Positions 17,243 through 25,325 of a stretch of 64,000 nt of DNA are shown piece after piece; positions within the stretch are counted from its first letter, which is position 1, and each line of letters begins with the position of its first letter. The notes below the pieces were generated by a model that searched no databases, was not told where the DNA came from, and was given only the letters and a program-made list of their open reading frames with translations. The translations under genes and the position numbers were made by a program. Source of the DNA: Breznakia pachnodae (lineage in GTDB: Bacteria; Bacillota_I; Bacilli_A; Erysipelotrichales; Erysipelotrichaceae); assembly GCF_030814225.1 (NCBI RefSeq), contig NZ_JAUSUR010000001.1, forward strand, positions 868,001-932,000, given 5' to 3'.

Positions 17243-17334
17243 ACTTATTTTGCCCTCAATTTCTTTCTTTAGTTACTGTTAAAAATTTCTAAGAAAGCTC
17301 TTTTTTTACTCAACTTTTAAGACTCCTGCATAAT

Positions 17335-17360
17335 AGACCCCCATATTTAGAAAAAGTCTC
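17335..17360 (-). promoter_or_regulatory. ECF-type promoter, copy 1 (upstream of the tethered sigma gene)
   Basis: Read on the minus strand: GAGACTTTTT (17360 to 17351), ten bases, GGGTCT (17340 to 17335). Box sequence and spacing are identical to copy 2 at 12811-12836, although spacer sequences differ. It lies about 93 bp upstream of the sigma start codon. Confidence 0.72.
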
Positions 17361-17640
17361 ACATTTTTATTAGAAATCTTTTTAAAACTTTAAACCTATA
17401 CCCATCAGAACTTAAATTAACGTTTTTAACTAGTAATATATTTATTCTTTTATCTGAATAAATTACTGCCCTTATTCAATAAATTAGTCGTTATTTATTT
17501 TGCTTTCGTTCATTTAAATTGTCTTTTTTTATAAGAAAATGGTGCACCAATAAAGCAAAATGAAATAGTTTTCACTTATCAACTATAATGTTTCCTTTTA
17601 TATTATTCTTCTATTTCTCACTTCTGTTAGTATTCCTAAA
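17361..17640. other. AT-rich intergenic stretch without recognised content
   Basis: Apart from the ECF-type promoter at its left edge and the addA terminator at its right, I see no gene, structured RNA or clear repeat here. Confidence 0.5.
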
Positions 17641-17650
17641 AAGACAAAAA

Positions 17651-17687
17651 AAGAAGAAACTTATCCACTTGGGATTTGCTTCTTCTT
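17651..17687 (-). terminator. Terminator of addBA
   Basis: AAGAAGAA (17651-17658) and TTCTTCTT (17680-17687) form the stem. The minus strand then runs into a T-rich tract (plus-strand A run 17645-17652). Confidence 0.7.
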
Positions 17688-17704
17688 ATTACGTTATAAA
17701 TCAT

Positions 17705-20700
17705 TTAATTTAGTTTTATCATCTTCTTTAATTCAAAACTATAAATGTATGTTGAAACTTTATGATTCTTATACATCCTTATTAATGCGTCATAATATGC
17801 ATCAATCTGGGAACGATAGCGTTCCAATAAAACTGACTCATCAACACCTCGATCACTCTTGAAATCAATCATGATAACATCCTGTGTATCTACTGCAAGG
17901 AAATCCATGAATCCATGCATGATTCCATCATCCATTTTCACCATAAATGCATATTCATAATAAACATGCTGATATTGCAGCGCTTCTTCAAAGAGTGGCT
18001 GATTACGTAATGCTAACAGAACTGTTTTATCGTGTGCATCTAATGTAATCATTTCCTTTGAAGCTACTTCATCTAGCAATGATTCATTCCACTCAGTAGG
18101 TGGCAGTACTTCTACCATACGATGAAGATTTGTTCCTCTCTCGAAACCTAAATCCTCTTGCATTGTAAATTCCTGTGGTTTGGTAATTTTCATTTCTGTA
18201 TCACTTGGAGATAAGAAACCAACTTCACTTACTGTTCCCTGATATGGTTTGAACTTATAGCTTTGGACTTGTTGTTCCATTACTTCACTTTCCCACATCT
18301 CATTTACATATCGATATTCAAAGAGTGGTGATGGTTCAATTGCGAATGCTTTTTGAATCCATCCTGTATAGCCTTTTAGCTTATAAAATTCATTGATTGA
18401 ATATTCTTCAACTGAACTGTCTTTTCCTACATCCACAATATGAAGCACTTCCTGAGCTCTTGTCGTTGCAACATAAAGCAATCTTTGTTCTTCCTCTAAA
18501 TATTCCTGCAGTTGCTTTTGACGAATTGCCAGAGATGTAATTGTTGGATAACGAACCAGTAGTTTTAAATCTAGATATTTCATACCCAATTTTAATTCTT
18601 CATCTACACTCGTAACACCTTCACTTGCGTGTATTCCAAAACTATTCGATGAGTATAAGAATACTACTCTAAACTGAAGTCCTTTAGATTTATGAATACT
18701 CATAATACGAACAACATCATCGTTCGCTCCGATTGGCATAGCTTCTCCAATTTCTAAACCTTTTTGATTTTCTAAATAATTCAAGAATCCATTGATGGAA
18801 AGTGCTTCATCTTTTTCATAAGCACATACCATTTCATATAGCATATCCAGATTCGCACGTTCCTGCGCACTTTGATATTCCATATAGTAATTATTAATAT
18901 TATAAATAGTTTGAAGTAACTCACTTAATTTACTTGAGTACAGTTGTTTACGTAAAGCAAAGAAACTTTCTAATCTAGAATCCTCTTTGTAGTAATTTAC
19001 ATACGATGTTTTATCACGTTCAAGCTGAGCTTTCGCTAAGTCATTTACATCAAATTGATATAACTCTGAAGTTAGAATTGATACAAACTGTAAATCATCA
19101 TATGGATTCACAAGCGCTTTTAAATAACTGATAATTGTCTGTACACTTTTACTATCGTAGAATCCTTGCTTCTTATTATAGAAACAAGGGATATTCACTT
19201 CATCCAGTGCTTCTTTAATTTCTTCCATTCTGGCATTGCTTCTTACCAAGATTACCATATCACGATAAGAGTATCCTTGCTTGACATGCTCCTGAATCTG
19301 ATTAGCGATATAAGAAGCCTTTAATTCTGCCGAAGTATATTCTCCATCTACATCCACTTCTTTCTTATCAATCAAATGCATCATAACTGGAATAGCAACT
19401 TCTTCCTGTTTTGGTGTACCAGTTGCAACCTTATCTTCCTCTAAATAAGAAGAAGATAATTCATCTAGATTCATCAAACGATCAAAGAGAATATTATTAA
19501 AATCCACAATCGTTTTTGTGGAACGATAATTGTAACTCAAGAAAATCACTTCATCTTGCTCTTGAGGTTGTTCCATTAACCCTCTCATGATGGAAGGTAA
19601 TGCGTGACGAAATCCATAAATGGACTGTTTAATATCACCAACTCGAAAGATATTATTTTCTCTGGCAATCAGTTTTACCAGTTCATCCTGTACATCATTA
19701 CTATCCTGAAACTCATCAACCATAATTGAACGAAACTTTTTACGATATAAATTTGCTACATATCCACCATCAGCTTTTAATATCTGAATTGCATATTGCT
19801 CCATATCATTAAAATCAATTACTCCTTCATTGATTTTAAGTTGTTCATAAGCTTTTAAATAATCACTTGTTATCGAAATAAAGAAATGAATATCTTCTAC
19901 CAGTTGATTATGATAAAAAACATAATCCTTTTCTTCAAACAACAGATTAAGAATACCTTTTTCCTTATCTGCAATTTCTTTAATATACGTTGCTTTTGAT
20001 TCAGCAGGTAATTTCACTTTCATTCCTACTTTAAAATGCTCACGGAATGTTGCATAATCTTCATTTTCTAAACATGTGAATGCTTGTATATAATGATTCA
20101 CTTTTGGCTGTAGTATATCATCTTCCATCTCTAAAATTGTTTTCTTACCTAAATCAATCAACAGATTTAATGGCACTTTAAACGAATCCAAGAAATAGTG
20201 AAAAATTTCAGAATTCACTTCTGCTATTTTTTCAATTGGTTGATAGTTTGATCTACAAGAATTTAAGAATGCTACAGGATCTGCTTTTGAATTTGCTAAG
20301 TTTGATAAACTTTCAATCTCACCCTCTAAACTTCCTCCTGTTTCTGGTCGTGAAGTAAAGTGCAGTGAAAATCTCGCAAACTCATCATTCTGGTATGCCT
20401 TATCCATTGCCTGTTTCATTGCTTGTTTTTTTAATGTACCAGCCTGTAATTCATCCATTGGATGATTGATACGCTCTTTACTAAGATCTGCCATATAATA
20501 GTATTCTTTAATAATATTCAGACAAAATCCATGAATCGTTGATATATTCGCTGAATCTAAATTAGCTAATTGTGTTTGAATATACTGTGGATTCTCACTT
20601 ACTGCAAGTTCATCATGTAATGACTTTGCCAAACGCTTCTTCATTTCCATTGCTGCTGCTTCAGAGAATGTCATTGCGAGTATTTCATCAACTCCAATTC

Positions 20701-20833
20701 CCTCATCTTTAATTAAGTGCATTAAGCGAGCAATCAGCACTGTTGTTTTCCCAGCACCTGCACTGGCAGAAATCAGAATATTTTTATCTTTTGTATAGAT
20801 TGCTTTTTTCTGAGCATCATTCCACTGTACCAT
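17705..20833 (-). CDS. addA: AddA, ATP-dependent helicase/nuclease subunit A
   Basis: Helicase-nuclease that works with AddB to process DNA double-strand ends for recombination. It is 1,042 residues long. UvrD-type motifs: Walker A SASAGAGKTT near residue 25, AMTFSEAAAMEMKKRL, VDEFQDSNDVQ (motif II), GDIKQSIYGFR (III), LSYNYRST (IV), IMSIHKSKGLQF (V), LLYVATTRAQE (VI). A C-terminal RecB-family nuclease domain has VIMIDFKSDRG. The ATG at 20833 follows the addB stop by one base, and GGGGGC inside the addB end serves as ribosome site; an earlier in-frame start at 20863 would overlap addB and is less likely. Confidence 0.96.
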   Translation of the reverse strand: MVQWNDAQKKAIYTKDKNILISASAGAGKTTVLIARLMHLIKDEGIGVDEILAMTFSEAAAMEMKKRLAKSLHDELAVSENPQYIQTQLANLDSANISTIHGFCLNIIKEYYYMADLSKERINHPMDELQAGTLKKQAMKQAMDKAYQNDEFARFSLHFTSRPETGGSLEGEIESLSNLANSKADPVAFLNSCRSNYQPIEKIAEVNSEIFHYFLDSFKVPLNLLIDLGKKTILEMEDDILQPKVNHYIQAFTCLENEDYATFREHFKVGMKVKLPAESKATYIKEIADKEKGILNLLFEEKDYVFYHNQLVEDIHFFISITSDYLKAYEQLKINEGVIDFNDMEQYAIQILKADGGYVANLYRKKFRSIMVDEFQDSNDVQDELVKLIARENNIFRVGDIKQSIYGFRHALPSIMRGLMEQPQEQDEVIFLSYNYRSTKTIVDFNNILFDRLMNLDELSSSYLEEDKVATGTPKQEEVAIPVMMHLIDKKEVDVDGEYTSAELKASYIANQIQEHVKQGYSYRDMVILVRSNARMEEIKEALDEVNIPCFYNKKQGFYDSKSVQTIISYLKALVNPYDDLQFVSILTSELYQFDVNDLAKAQLERDKTSYVNYYKEDSRLESFFALRKQLYSSKLSELLQTIYNINNYYMEYQSAQERANLDMLYEMVCAYEKDEALSINGFLNYLENQKGLEIGEAMPIGANDDVVRIMSIHKSKGLQFRVVFLYSSNSFGIHASEGVTSVDEELKLGMKYLDLKLLVRYPTITSLAIRQKQLQEYLEEEQRLLYVATTRAQEVLHIVDVGKDSSVEEYSINEFYKLKGYTGWIQKAFAIEPSPLFEYRYVNEMWESEVMEQQVQSYKFKPYQGTVSEVGFLSPSDTEMKITKPQEFTMQEDLGFERGTNLHRMVEVLPPTEWNESLLDEVASKEMITLDAHDKTVLLALRNQPLFEEALQYQHVYYEYAFMVKMDDGIMHGFMDFLAVDTQDVIMIDFKSDRGVDESVLLERYRSQIDAYYDALIRMYKNHKVSTYIYSFELKKMIKLN

Positions 20834-20834
20834 G

Positions 20835-23465
20835 TTATCTGCCCCCTTTTCCTTTATGCACAATATATAAATCTTCTTCTACTTCTAATTGTTCACGATC
20901 ATATTTGTGTCCTTTATAATGACAGATACTGCCATAACTACAAAAGTCACAAGAGTTTGGAATAATATCCATCTTACCTGCTTTGATATTATCAATTAAC
21001 ATCTGATAAATTCTTATCATTAGTTTTTCCAATCCATCAACATCATAGATATTTGTAAGTGATGTATAACCACCATCTTTCTTATATCCCACTCCATTTA
21101 CAAACTGATGTTCTTTATCAATAACTTTAATATCTTCACTGGTAGTCCATCCTTCCAGTTTTTTACTCTTGATAAATTCATTATTGTAATCTTCTTCCCC
21201 ATACACTTCAATTTCATTATCTTTCTTTACATACTTTGCATAACTTGCTGATTGAACTTTATTACCTAGGGAATAATAATACGCACCTACTGTACGTTTA
21301 TGCAGAGTTCTAGCAGCTACCACCAAATAAGTTAATAACTGTAGTTTTAAAGATGAAAACACTTCTTCCTCTTTTAGTTTTCTTGCACTACTTTTATAAT
21401 CGATAATTGATAAGAAATCATTGTTTTCATTCAAACGATCGATATATCCATATAAATGTAATTGTTCTTCACGAAGCGGTAGCGTGTAATCAAAGCGTGC
21501 TTCAGTTTTCGTAGGTATAAGTGCTGATTCTTTTTCCATTGTACTAAGAATCTTCATATTCTTCTCTATCGCAAACAGAAGTCTCTGCTTCACTACTAGA
21601 ATTTCCTGTTTCAAATTTGGATACAGTCGTAATATTTCATCAATTTTAAGATCCAGTAATTCACTTACTTCTTCGATTGACTGATCTGCATATGCTTTTC
21701 CATACTTTTGCACAAATACTTCTAATACATAGTGCATTAGTGTTCCTGCTCTACGACTTTCAAACTCATAATTCTCAGGTTCTGGTATTTTAAGTCCATG
21801 ACGAATAAAATATTTAAATGGACAGTTACTGTACATTTCATATGCACTGATAGATCCCTTAAACATTCCCTCAGGGTAAAATAACTGTCTACTATATTCT
21901 TTATCTAACTGTGCATTTATATCATAAGAATTTGTTGTAAAAGGTAGTACATATTGTTTTGGTCTTTGATTCATAAAGTTTTCAATTTCTAAAGACGCTT
22001 CCTTTTCTTTTCCAACAAAATTTGATGTAGCATAAAAGACTATTAACTTTTCACTTGAAGTTAGATTTTGTTGTAAATTCTTTTCATGTAACGCAAAACG
22101 CTTTTCTACTGATGGATAATTAAACAACCGTACATATCCTTCAGAAAATAATCCTCCAAGACTTTCAAAAGCTGGATAGTTATCACTACTTGCTCCTAGT
22201 ATAAAATGATACTCATAATCACCCAACGGTTGACGCAGTGAAGTTACTGCAATACCTGCAGCAGTTGCTTTTCTTGAAATCTGGATTGACATAATCACAT
22301 GTTCTAATATTTCTAAAGGTACTTCATCCAAATACGGAACTGCTTCTTTAATAGCACTACGAATCTGTCTTATTCCCTTTACATCATCAATTGATTTAAA
22401 GTTATGATGTTCATTCACTATTTCATCAATATAAAAAAGTGCATCTACTGTATTTAAAGTAACCAACTTTATCAGTTGTGCAGAAATTATCTCTTTTACT
22501 TCTTTAGCAGCAGTTTCTAATTCACATAAACGTTCATAATCAACTTTGCCAATTACATCAAAAACAATATCTGCTGTTTCCACATGATTAAAATCGTCTT
22601 GAATATTCTTTTCAAAGATTGTTACATATTGAAGAAAATCACTAATATTTTGATGATAGAATACTTCTTCTTCAATAACTTTTACCAATGTTTCCACACT
22701 CGGATTCAGGTAGTACTGTATAAGTGCAATATATTTAAATATTAATCTGCTTTTCGCAGATGAAGTAACCAGATAATAAGGAATCTGATAACGTTCAAAT
22801 ACCTGTTCAATAAATCCTTCATATTCACTATTTAAAAGAGTTAGTTTTGTTTTCTCTACAGGTACATTATGCTCAATAATATAACGTGCCATTGCTTCCA
22901 CTTCTTCACGCTTATTTAATGTATAGTAAAATTCATTTTGAGGAATCAGTTCCGCTTTTTCAATCTTTAGCGCTCCCTTTTCCATCATCATTCGATAGAT
23001 ATCTTCATTATATAAATCAGGCATATAATCAATAATATAAACATTAGAAAAATCAGACTGACGATCTAGTGCCTGTTTGTGGAAATCAATGGTTAGTGGT
23101 ATCTTCTGCAAAGCCTCCACTATATCTTTTAGTTCTTTTTGATAAGCATCTTCCTGAGGTAATGTTTCAACATCAATATCATAGCGTTTCATATTTTTAA
23201 TAAATAATAAAACTTCATCAATAAAATCACCAGTTAAGGCGACACTTTTAAAATAGGTAAGATTTAACTTTGATAATACTTGATAATAGCGATAATAAAG
23301 TGCTTCACTCTTTTCACTACAAAGACTGTCCAAATAAACAGATAAAGAAAGAATCGAAACATTCGATACACTTTCTCTATTTTCAAGTAACTTCATTCTT
23401 ATATCACTATGTAAATAACTATCTGCTAGAATAACAGAATTATCTTTAATATCTTCTAATCTCAT
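20835..23465 (-). CDS. addB: AddB, ATP-dependent helicase/nuclease subunit B
   Basis: Partner of AddA. The 876-residue protein has an inactivated helicase-like N-terminal part and a C-terminal nuclease domain with LSIIDYKSSARKL. The iron-sulfur cysteines typical of AddB are visible: one in MYSNCPFKYFIRHGL before the nuclease core and three in CDFCSYGSIC near the C-terminus. It is shorter than Bacillus AddB (about 1,160 residues), mostly in the N-terminal half. It is translated together with addA, whose ATG begins one base after the addB stop. Confidence 0.92.
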   Translation of the reverse strand: MRLEDIKDNSVILADSYLHSDIRMKLLENRESVSNVSILSLSVYLDSLCSEKSEALYYRYYQVLSKLNLTYFKSVALTGDFIDEVLLFIKNMKRYDIDVETLPQEDAYQKELKDIVEALQKIPLTIDFHKQALDRQSDFSNVYIIDYMPDLYNEDIYRMMMEKGALKIEKAELIPQNEFYYTLNKREEVEAMARYIIEHNVPVEKTKLTLLNSEYEGFIEQVFERYQIPYYLVTSSAKSRLIFKYIALIQYYLNPSVETLVKVIEEEVFYHQNISDFLQYVTIFEKNIQDDFNHVETADIVFDVIGKVDYERLCELETAAKEVKEIISAQLIKLVTLNTVDALFYIDEIVNEHHNFKSIDDVKGIRQIRSAIKEAVPYLDEVPLEILEHVIMSIQISRKATAAGIAVTSLRQPLGDYEYHFILGASSDNYPAFESLGGLFSEGYVRLFNYPSVEKRFALHEKNLQQNLTSSEKLIVFYATSNFVGKEKEASLEIENFMNQRPKQYVLPFTTNSYDINAQLDKEYSRQLFYPEGMFKGSISAYEMYSNCPFKYFIRHGLKIPEPENYEFESRRAGTLMHYVLEVFVQKYGKAYADQSIEEVSELLDLKIDEILRLYPNLKQEILVVKQRLLFAIEKNMKILSTMEKESALIPTKTEARFDYTLPLREEQLHLYGYIDRLNENNDFLSIIDYKSSARKLKEEEVFSSLKLQLLTYLVVAARTLHKRTVGAYYYSLGNKVQSASYAKYVKKDNEIEVYGEEDYNNEFIKSKKLEGWTTSEDIKVIDKEHQFVNGVGYKKDGGYTSLTNIYDVDGLEKLMIRIYQMLIDNIKAGKMDIIPNSCDFCSYGSICHYKGHKYDREQLEVEEDLYIVHKGKGGR

Positions 23466-23663
23466 ATCTCACCTCTGCTCTTTTTATTATAAAGGTTTTT
23501 CATATAAAATCACAGTTAAAATAAATTCACTAACACAATAAAACAAAGAACTTATTTATGTCTTCTAATTTTAGGATTACTTACAGTTTTAGAGTAGTAT
23601 ATATCAAGGAAATAAAGATGACTAAATAGTAAATTTTGTTAATTTTTAATCTGTGATTTATCG

Positions 23664-23692
23664 TTGACACTCCACATTCAAATTGTTAATAT
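23664..23692 (+). promoter_or_regulatory. Promoter P1 of small RNA 1
   Basis: TTGACA (23664-23669), a 17-bp spacer and TAATAT (23687-23692). The spacer shares TTCAAATTGTTA with promoter P2 at 23943-23971, so the two promoters look paralogous. Confidence 0.7.
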
Positions 23693-23698
23693 AGTGAT

Positions 23699-23817
23699 GA
23701 AAGATCTAGATATATCATTTTAATCTATATGAGTGGTGAACTCAATAAACTATCATGCGGGTGGTGAGCCCTATTAATAAAAGAACAGAAATCAATGAAA
23801 TTCTGTTCTTTTATTTT
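23699..23817 (+). ncRNA. Small RNA 1 with two GGTGA-loop hairpins and a terminator
   Basis: Predicted transcript of about 120 nt from P1 to a strong terminator, with no open reading frame of note. Two tandem hairpins: GAGT-GGTGA-ACTC (23731-23743) and GGGT-GGTGA-GCCC (23759-23771), starts 28 nt apart. Loops are identical, while the stems differ by compensating changes (A-U to G-C; U-A to U-G), which supports selection on structure. A weaker TAGAT/ATCTA stem lies upstream. It ends with an AAAAGAACAGAA/TTCTGTTCTTTT terminator (23779-23812). I do not recognise a known RNA family. The loop could pair with a protein, a ribosome-site-like sequence or RNA 2. Confidence 0.6.
23779..23817 (+). terminator. 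Terminator of small RNA 1
   Basis: AAAAGAACAGAA (23779-23790) and TTCTGTTCTTTT (23801-23812) form a perfect 12-bp stem with a 10-base loop, then ATTTT. Confidence 0.85.
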
Positions 23818-23942
23818 AGGATTTAGATTGCTAATTGAGTAATAGATAGGGAGAAGATAAAAATATTCAAATTAAAATAGTAACCAAAAATTACAGATCA
23901 ATATCATATATCAAAGATAGGGTAAAAAATGGTAAAATATCA

Positions 23943-23971
23943 TTGACACCTACCTTTCAAATTGTTACCAT
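23943..23971 (+). promoter_or_regulatory. Promoter P2 of small RNA 2 and the PemK-like gene
   Basis: TTGACA (23943-23948), a 17-bp spacer and TACCAT (23966-23971). It shares TTGACAC and TTCAAATTGTTA with P1. The -10 box is weaker than that of P1. Confidence 0.6.
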
Positions 23972-23978
23972 ATGTACA

Positions 23979-24147
23979 AAGAACAGTTATAAAATAACTG
24001 TCTTAAAGAGTCTTATACCATTTATGGTTTTGACAAACCTGTGGATTGAAAAATCTTCATTGGTAGACGGTAACCACTCCGTCGGTCTGGGATTCCTAGT
24101 TAAGCTAGGAATTTCAAAGTTTGGATACTGTTAAGTATCCTTTTTTT
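23979..24147 (+). ncRNA. Small RNA 2, multi-hairpin leader or RNA antitoxin candidate
   Basis: Predicted transcript of about 165 nt between P2 and a strong terminator, ending 24 bp before a PemK/MazF-like gene. Hairpins in order: ACAGTTAT-AAA-ATAACTGT (23983-24001), GATT-GAAA-AATC (24044-24055, GNRA loop), GACGG-N8-CCGTC (24066-24083) with loop TAACCACT, ATTCCTAG-TTAAG-CTAGGAAT (24092-24112), and the terminator. The last two share a GTTAAG apex. Promoter, structured RNA, terminator, then toxin-like gene is the layout of type III toxin-antitoxin loci, but the tandem repeats typical of those antitoxins are not seen. It could instead be a riboswitch-like attenuator. Confidence 0.5.
24123..24147 (+). 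terminator. Terminator between small RNA 2 and the PemK-like gene
   Basis: GGATACT (24123-24129), loop GTTA, AGTATCC (24134-24140) and seven T residues. The stem is perfect. Read-through would be needed to express the downstream gene from P2. Confidence 0.88.
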
Positions 24148-24171
24148 ATTTTTATCTTAGAAAGGTAAGAT

Positions 24172-24789
24172 ATGGATAAAAAATCGATTAAAAATGGTGG
24201 TATCTATTTGGTAAACTATTCTGGAAATATTACTCCAGAATTTGGTATGAAGCATTTCAGTGTTCTTATAAAGACAACTGACTCTGAAATCTTTCTATCT
24301 TTTCCGATTACTTCAAAAATAGAAAGAATGTCTGATAAATCTGCTATCCTTTGTCCCCATAATAATGATTACGTTATTTTGTTAAAGCATGTAAGACCTG
24401 TGTCATTTAAAAGAGTTATTGCTCCACAAACAATTAACGGAATTAATATCATCTTAAATGAAAGACAATTAATAGAATTATTTACTGGATATGACACTTA
24501 TTGTTTGAATATAAAAAATAAATCCATAGTTTCAGTAAGAAATTATCATAATCATAAGCATCAGTCAAAAAACAAAATGAAACTCATATGTTATCATTCT
24601 ATCAATATAAATTGTGGTGATTCCTTATCCCCCATAGACTGTGTAAAAGAATATACAAATGGAAAATTAAGCATTCTAAATAACATATCCACTAAGATGA
24701 GCGGAGAATATATAATTAATGTACAGCTTAAAGATAAATATGGTCATAAAATAATCAGGAAAGTTAACGTAATTGTTAATGACAACTAA
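24172..24789 (+). CDS. PemK/MazF-like protein with C-terminal Ig-like domain
   Basis: A 205-residue protein of two parts. Residues about 1-115 resemble the PemK/MazF ribonuclease fold: GGIYLVNYSG at the start, FSVLIKTTDSEIFLSFPITSK, and HVRPVSFKRVIAP before NERQLIEL match the usual strand order. Residues about 140-205 look like a small Ig/DUF5011-like module ending SGEYIINVQLKDKYGHKIIRKVNVIVND. There is no signal peptide or membrane helix, so the module would be cytoplasmic. AAGG lies about ten bases before the ATG. No antitoxin protein gene is adjacent; upstream lies a structured RNA with terminator. Toxin activity is inferred from fold similarity only. Confidence 0.6.
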   Translation: MDKKSIKNGGIYLVNYSGNITPEFGMKHFSVLIKTTDSEIFLSFPITSKIERMSDKSAILCPHNNDYVILLKHVRPVSFKRVIAPQTINGINIILNERQLIELFTGYDTYCLNIKNKSIVSVRNYHNHKHQSKNKMKLICYHSININCGDSLSPIDCVKEYTNGKLSILNNISTKMSGEYIINVQLKDKYGHKIIRKVNVIVNDN

Positions 24790-24802
24790 TATCCCCTCTC
24801 AT

Positions 24803-24828
24803 AAAAAAGCAACTACTCATACAAGTAG
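24803..24828 (-). terminator. Terminator of the ZIP-niaR operon
   Basis: On the minus strand CTACT and AGTAG (24813-24828) form a small hairpin, followed by TTGC and six T residues (to about 24803). It overlaps the niaR 3' end. Confidence 0.55.
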
Positions 24829-25322
24829 CCACCTTCTTTTAATTTATCTTTAATACGTTTTAACATCTCCTCATCATTGCACTTAATTGTGTGCAAGTGT
24901 ACACCTTCATTCATCTCACTAAGATTTTTCGCATTATGCAACTGCATCTGTTCAATGAATAAGTCCACATCATAACGAGAAGCAATTTCCAGTTTTCCAA
25001 CTAACTCACCATACAGTGGATGATCTACAATTACATTTTCTACAATTGCTCCATGGTCCACCATAATATAAAGTTCTTCTCTTGTATCCTCTGCCTTATG
25101 TTTGCAAGCGATTGTATAGTAATGATCTTCATCACTGTTTACATATACATAGCCTTTCACACTGGCAACAATTGGATTTTGATGTGCCTTTAAAATAGCA
25201 ATATCACCAACAACAATCTGTCTGGAAACACCATAGCGTTTTGCCAGAGCCGTCGCATTGATTGGTGCATCTGCTTCTTTTAAATCTTTTAATATCTGTT
25301 CTCTTCTTTCGTTTGTGTTCAT
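24813..25322 (-). CDS. niaR: NiaR-family repressor (HTH_11 plus 3H domain)
   Basis: Nicotinate-responsive transcriptional repressor, formerly YrxA. The 169-residue length is typical. An N-terminal winged helix (about 5-60: RREQILKDLKEADAPINATALAKRYGVSRQIVVGDIAILK) is followed by a 3H domain with its conserved histidines in CKH, VDHPLYGELVGKL and VHLHTI. Known relatives repress NAD synthesis or niacin uptake genes. None is visible here; instead it is the second gene after a ZIP metal transporter, three bases apart. The 3H domain binds a metal ion in a solved relative, so a metal link is conceivable but unproven. Confidence 0.88.
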   Translation of the reverse strand: MNTNERREQILKDLKEADAPINATALAKRYGVSRQIVVGDIAILKAHQNPIVASVKGYVYVNSDEDHYYTIACKHKAEDTREELYIMVDHGAIVENVIVDHPLYGELVGKLEIASRYDVDLFIEQMQLHNAKNLSEMNEGVHLHTIKCNDEEMLKRIKDKLKEGGYLYE

Positions 25323-25325
25323 AAT

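Noticed and set aside
24034-24060. Internal TTGACA as a separate toxin promoter
   Set aside because: No acceptable -10 box lies 16-18 bp downstream, and the strong terminator would still separate it from the gene.
23585-24140. CRISPR/tracrRNA-like region (GTTTTAGAG-like bases at about 23586 and stacked hairpins)
   Set aside because: No repeats with spacers and no cas genes are present; resemblance is limited to a few bases.
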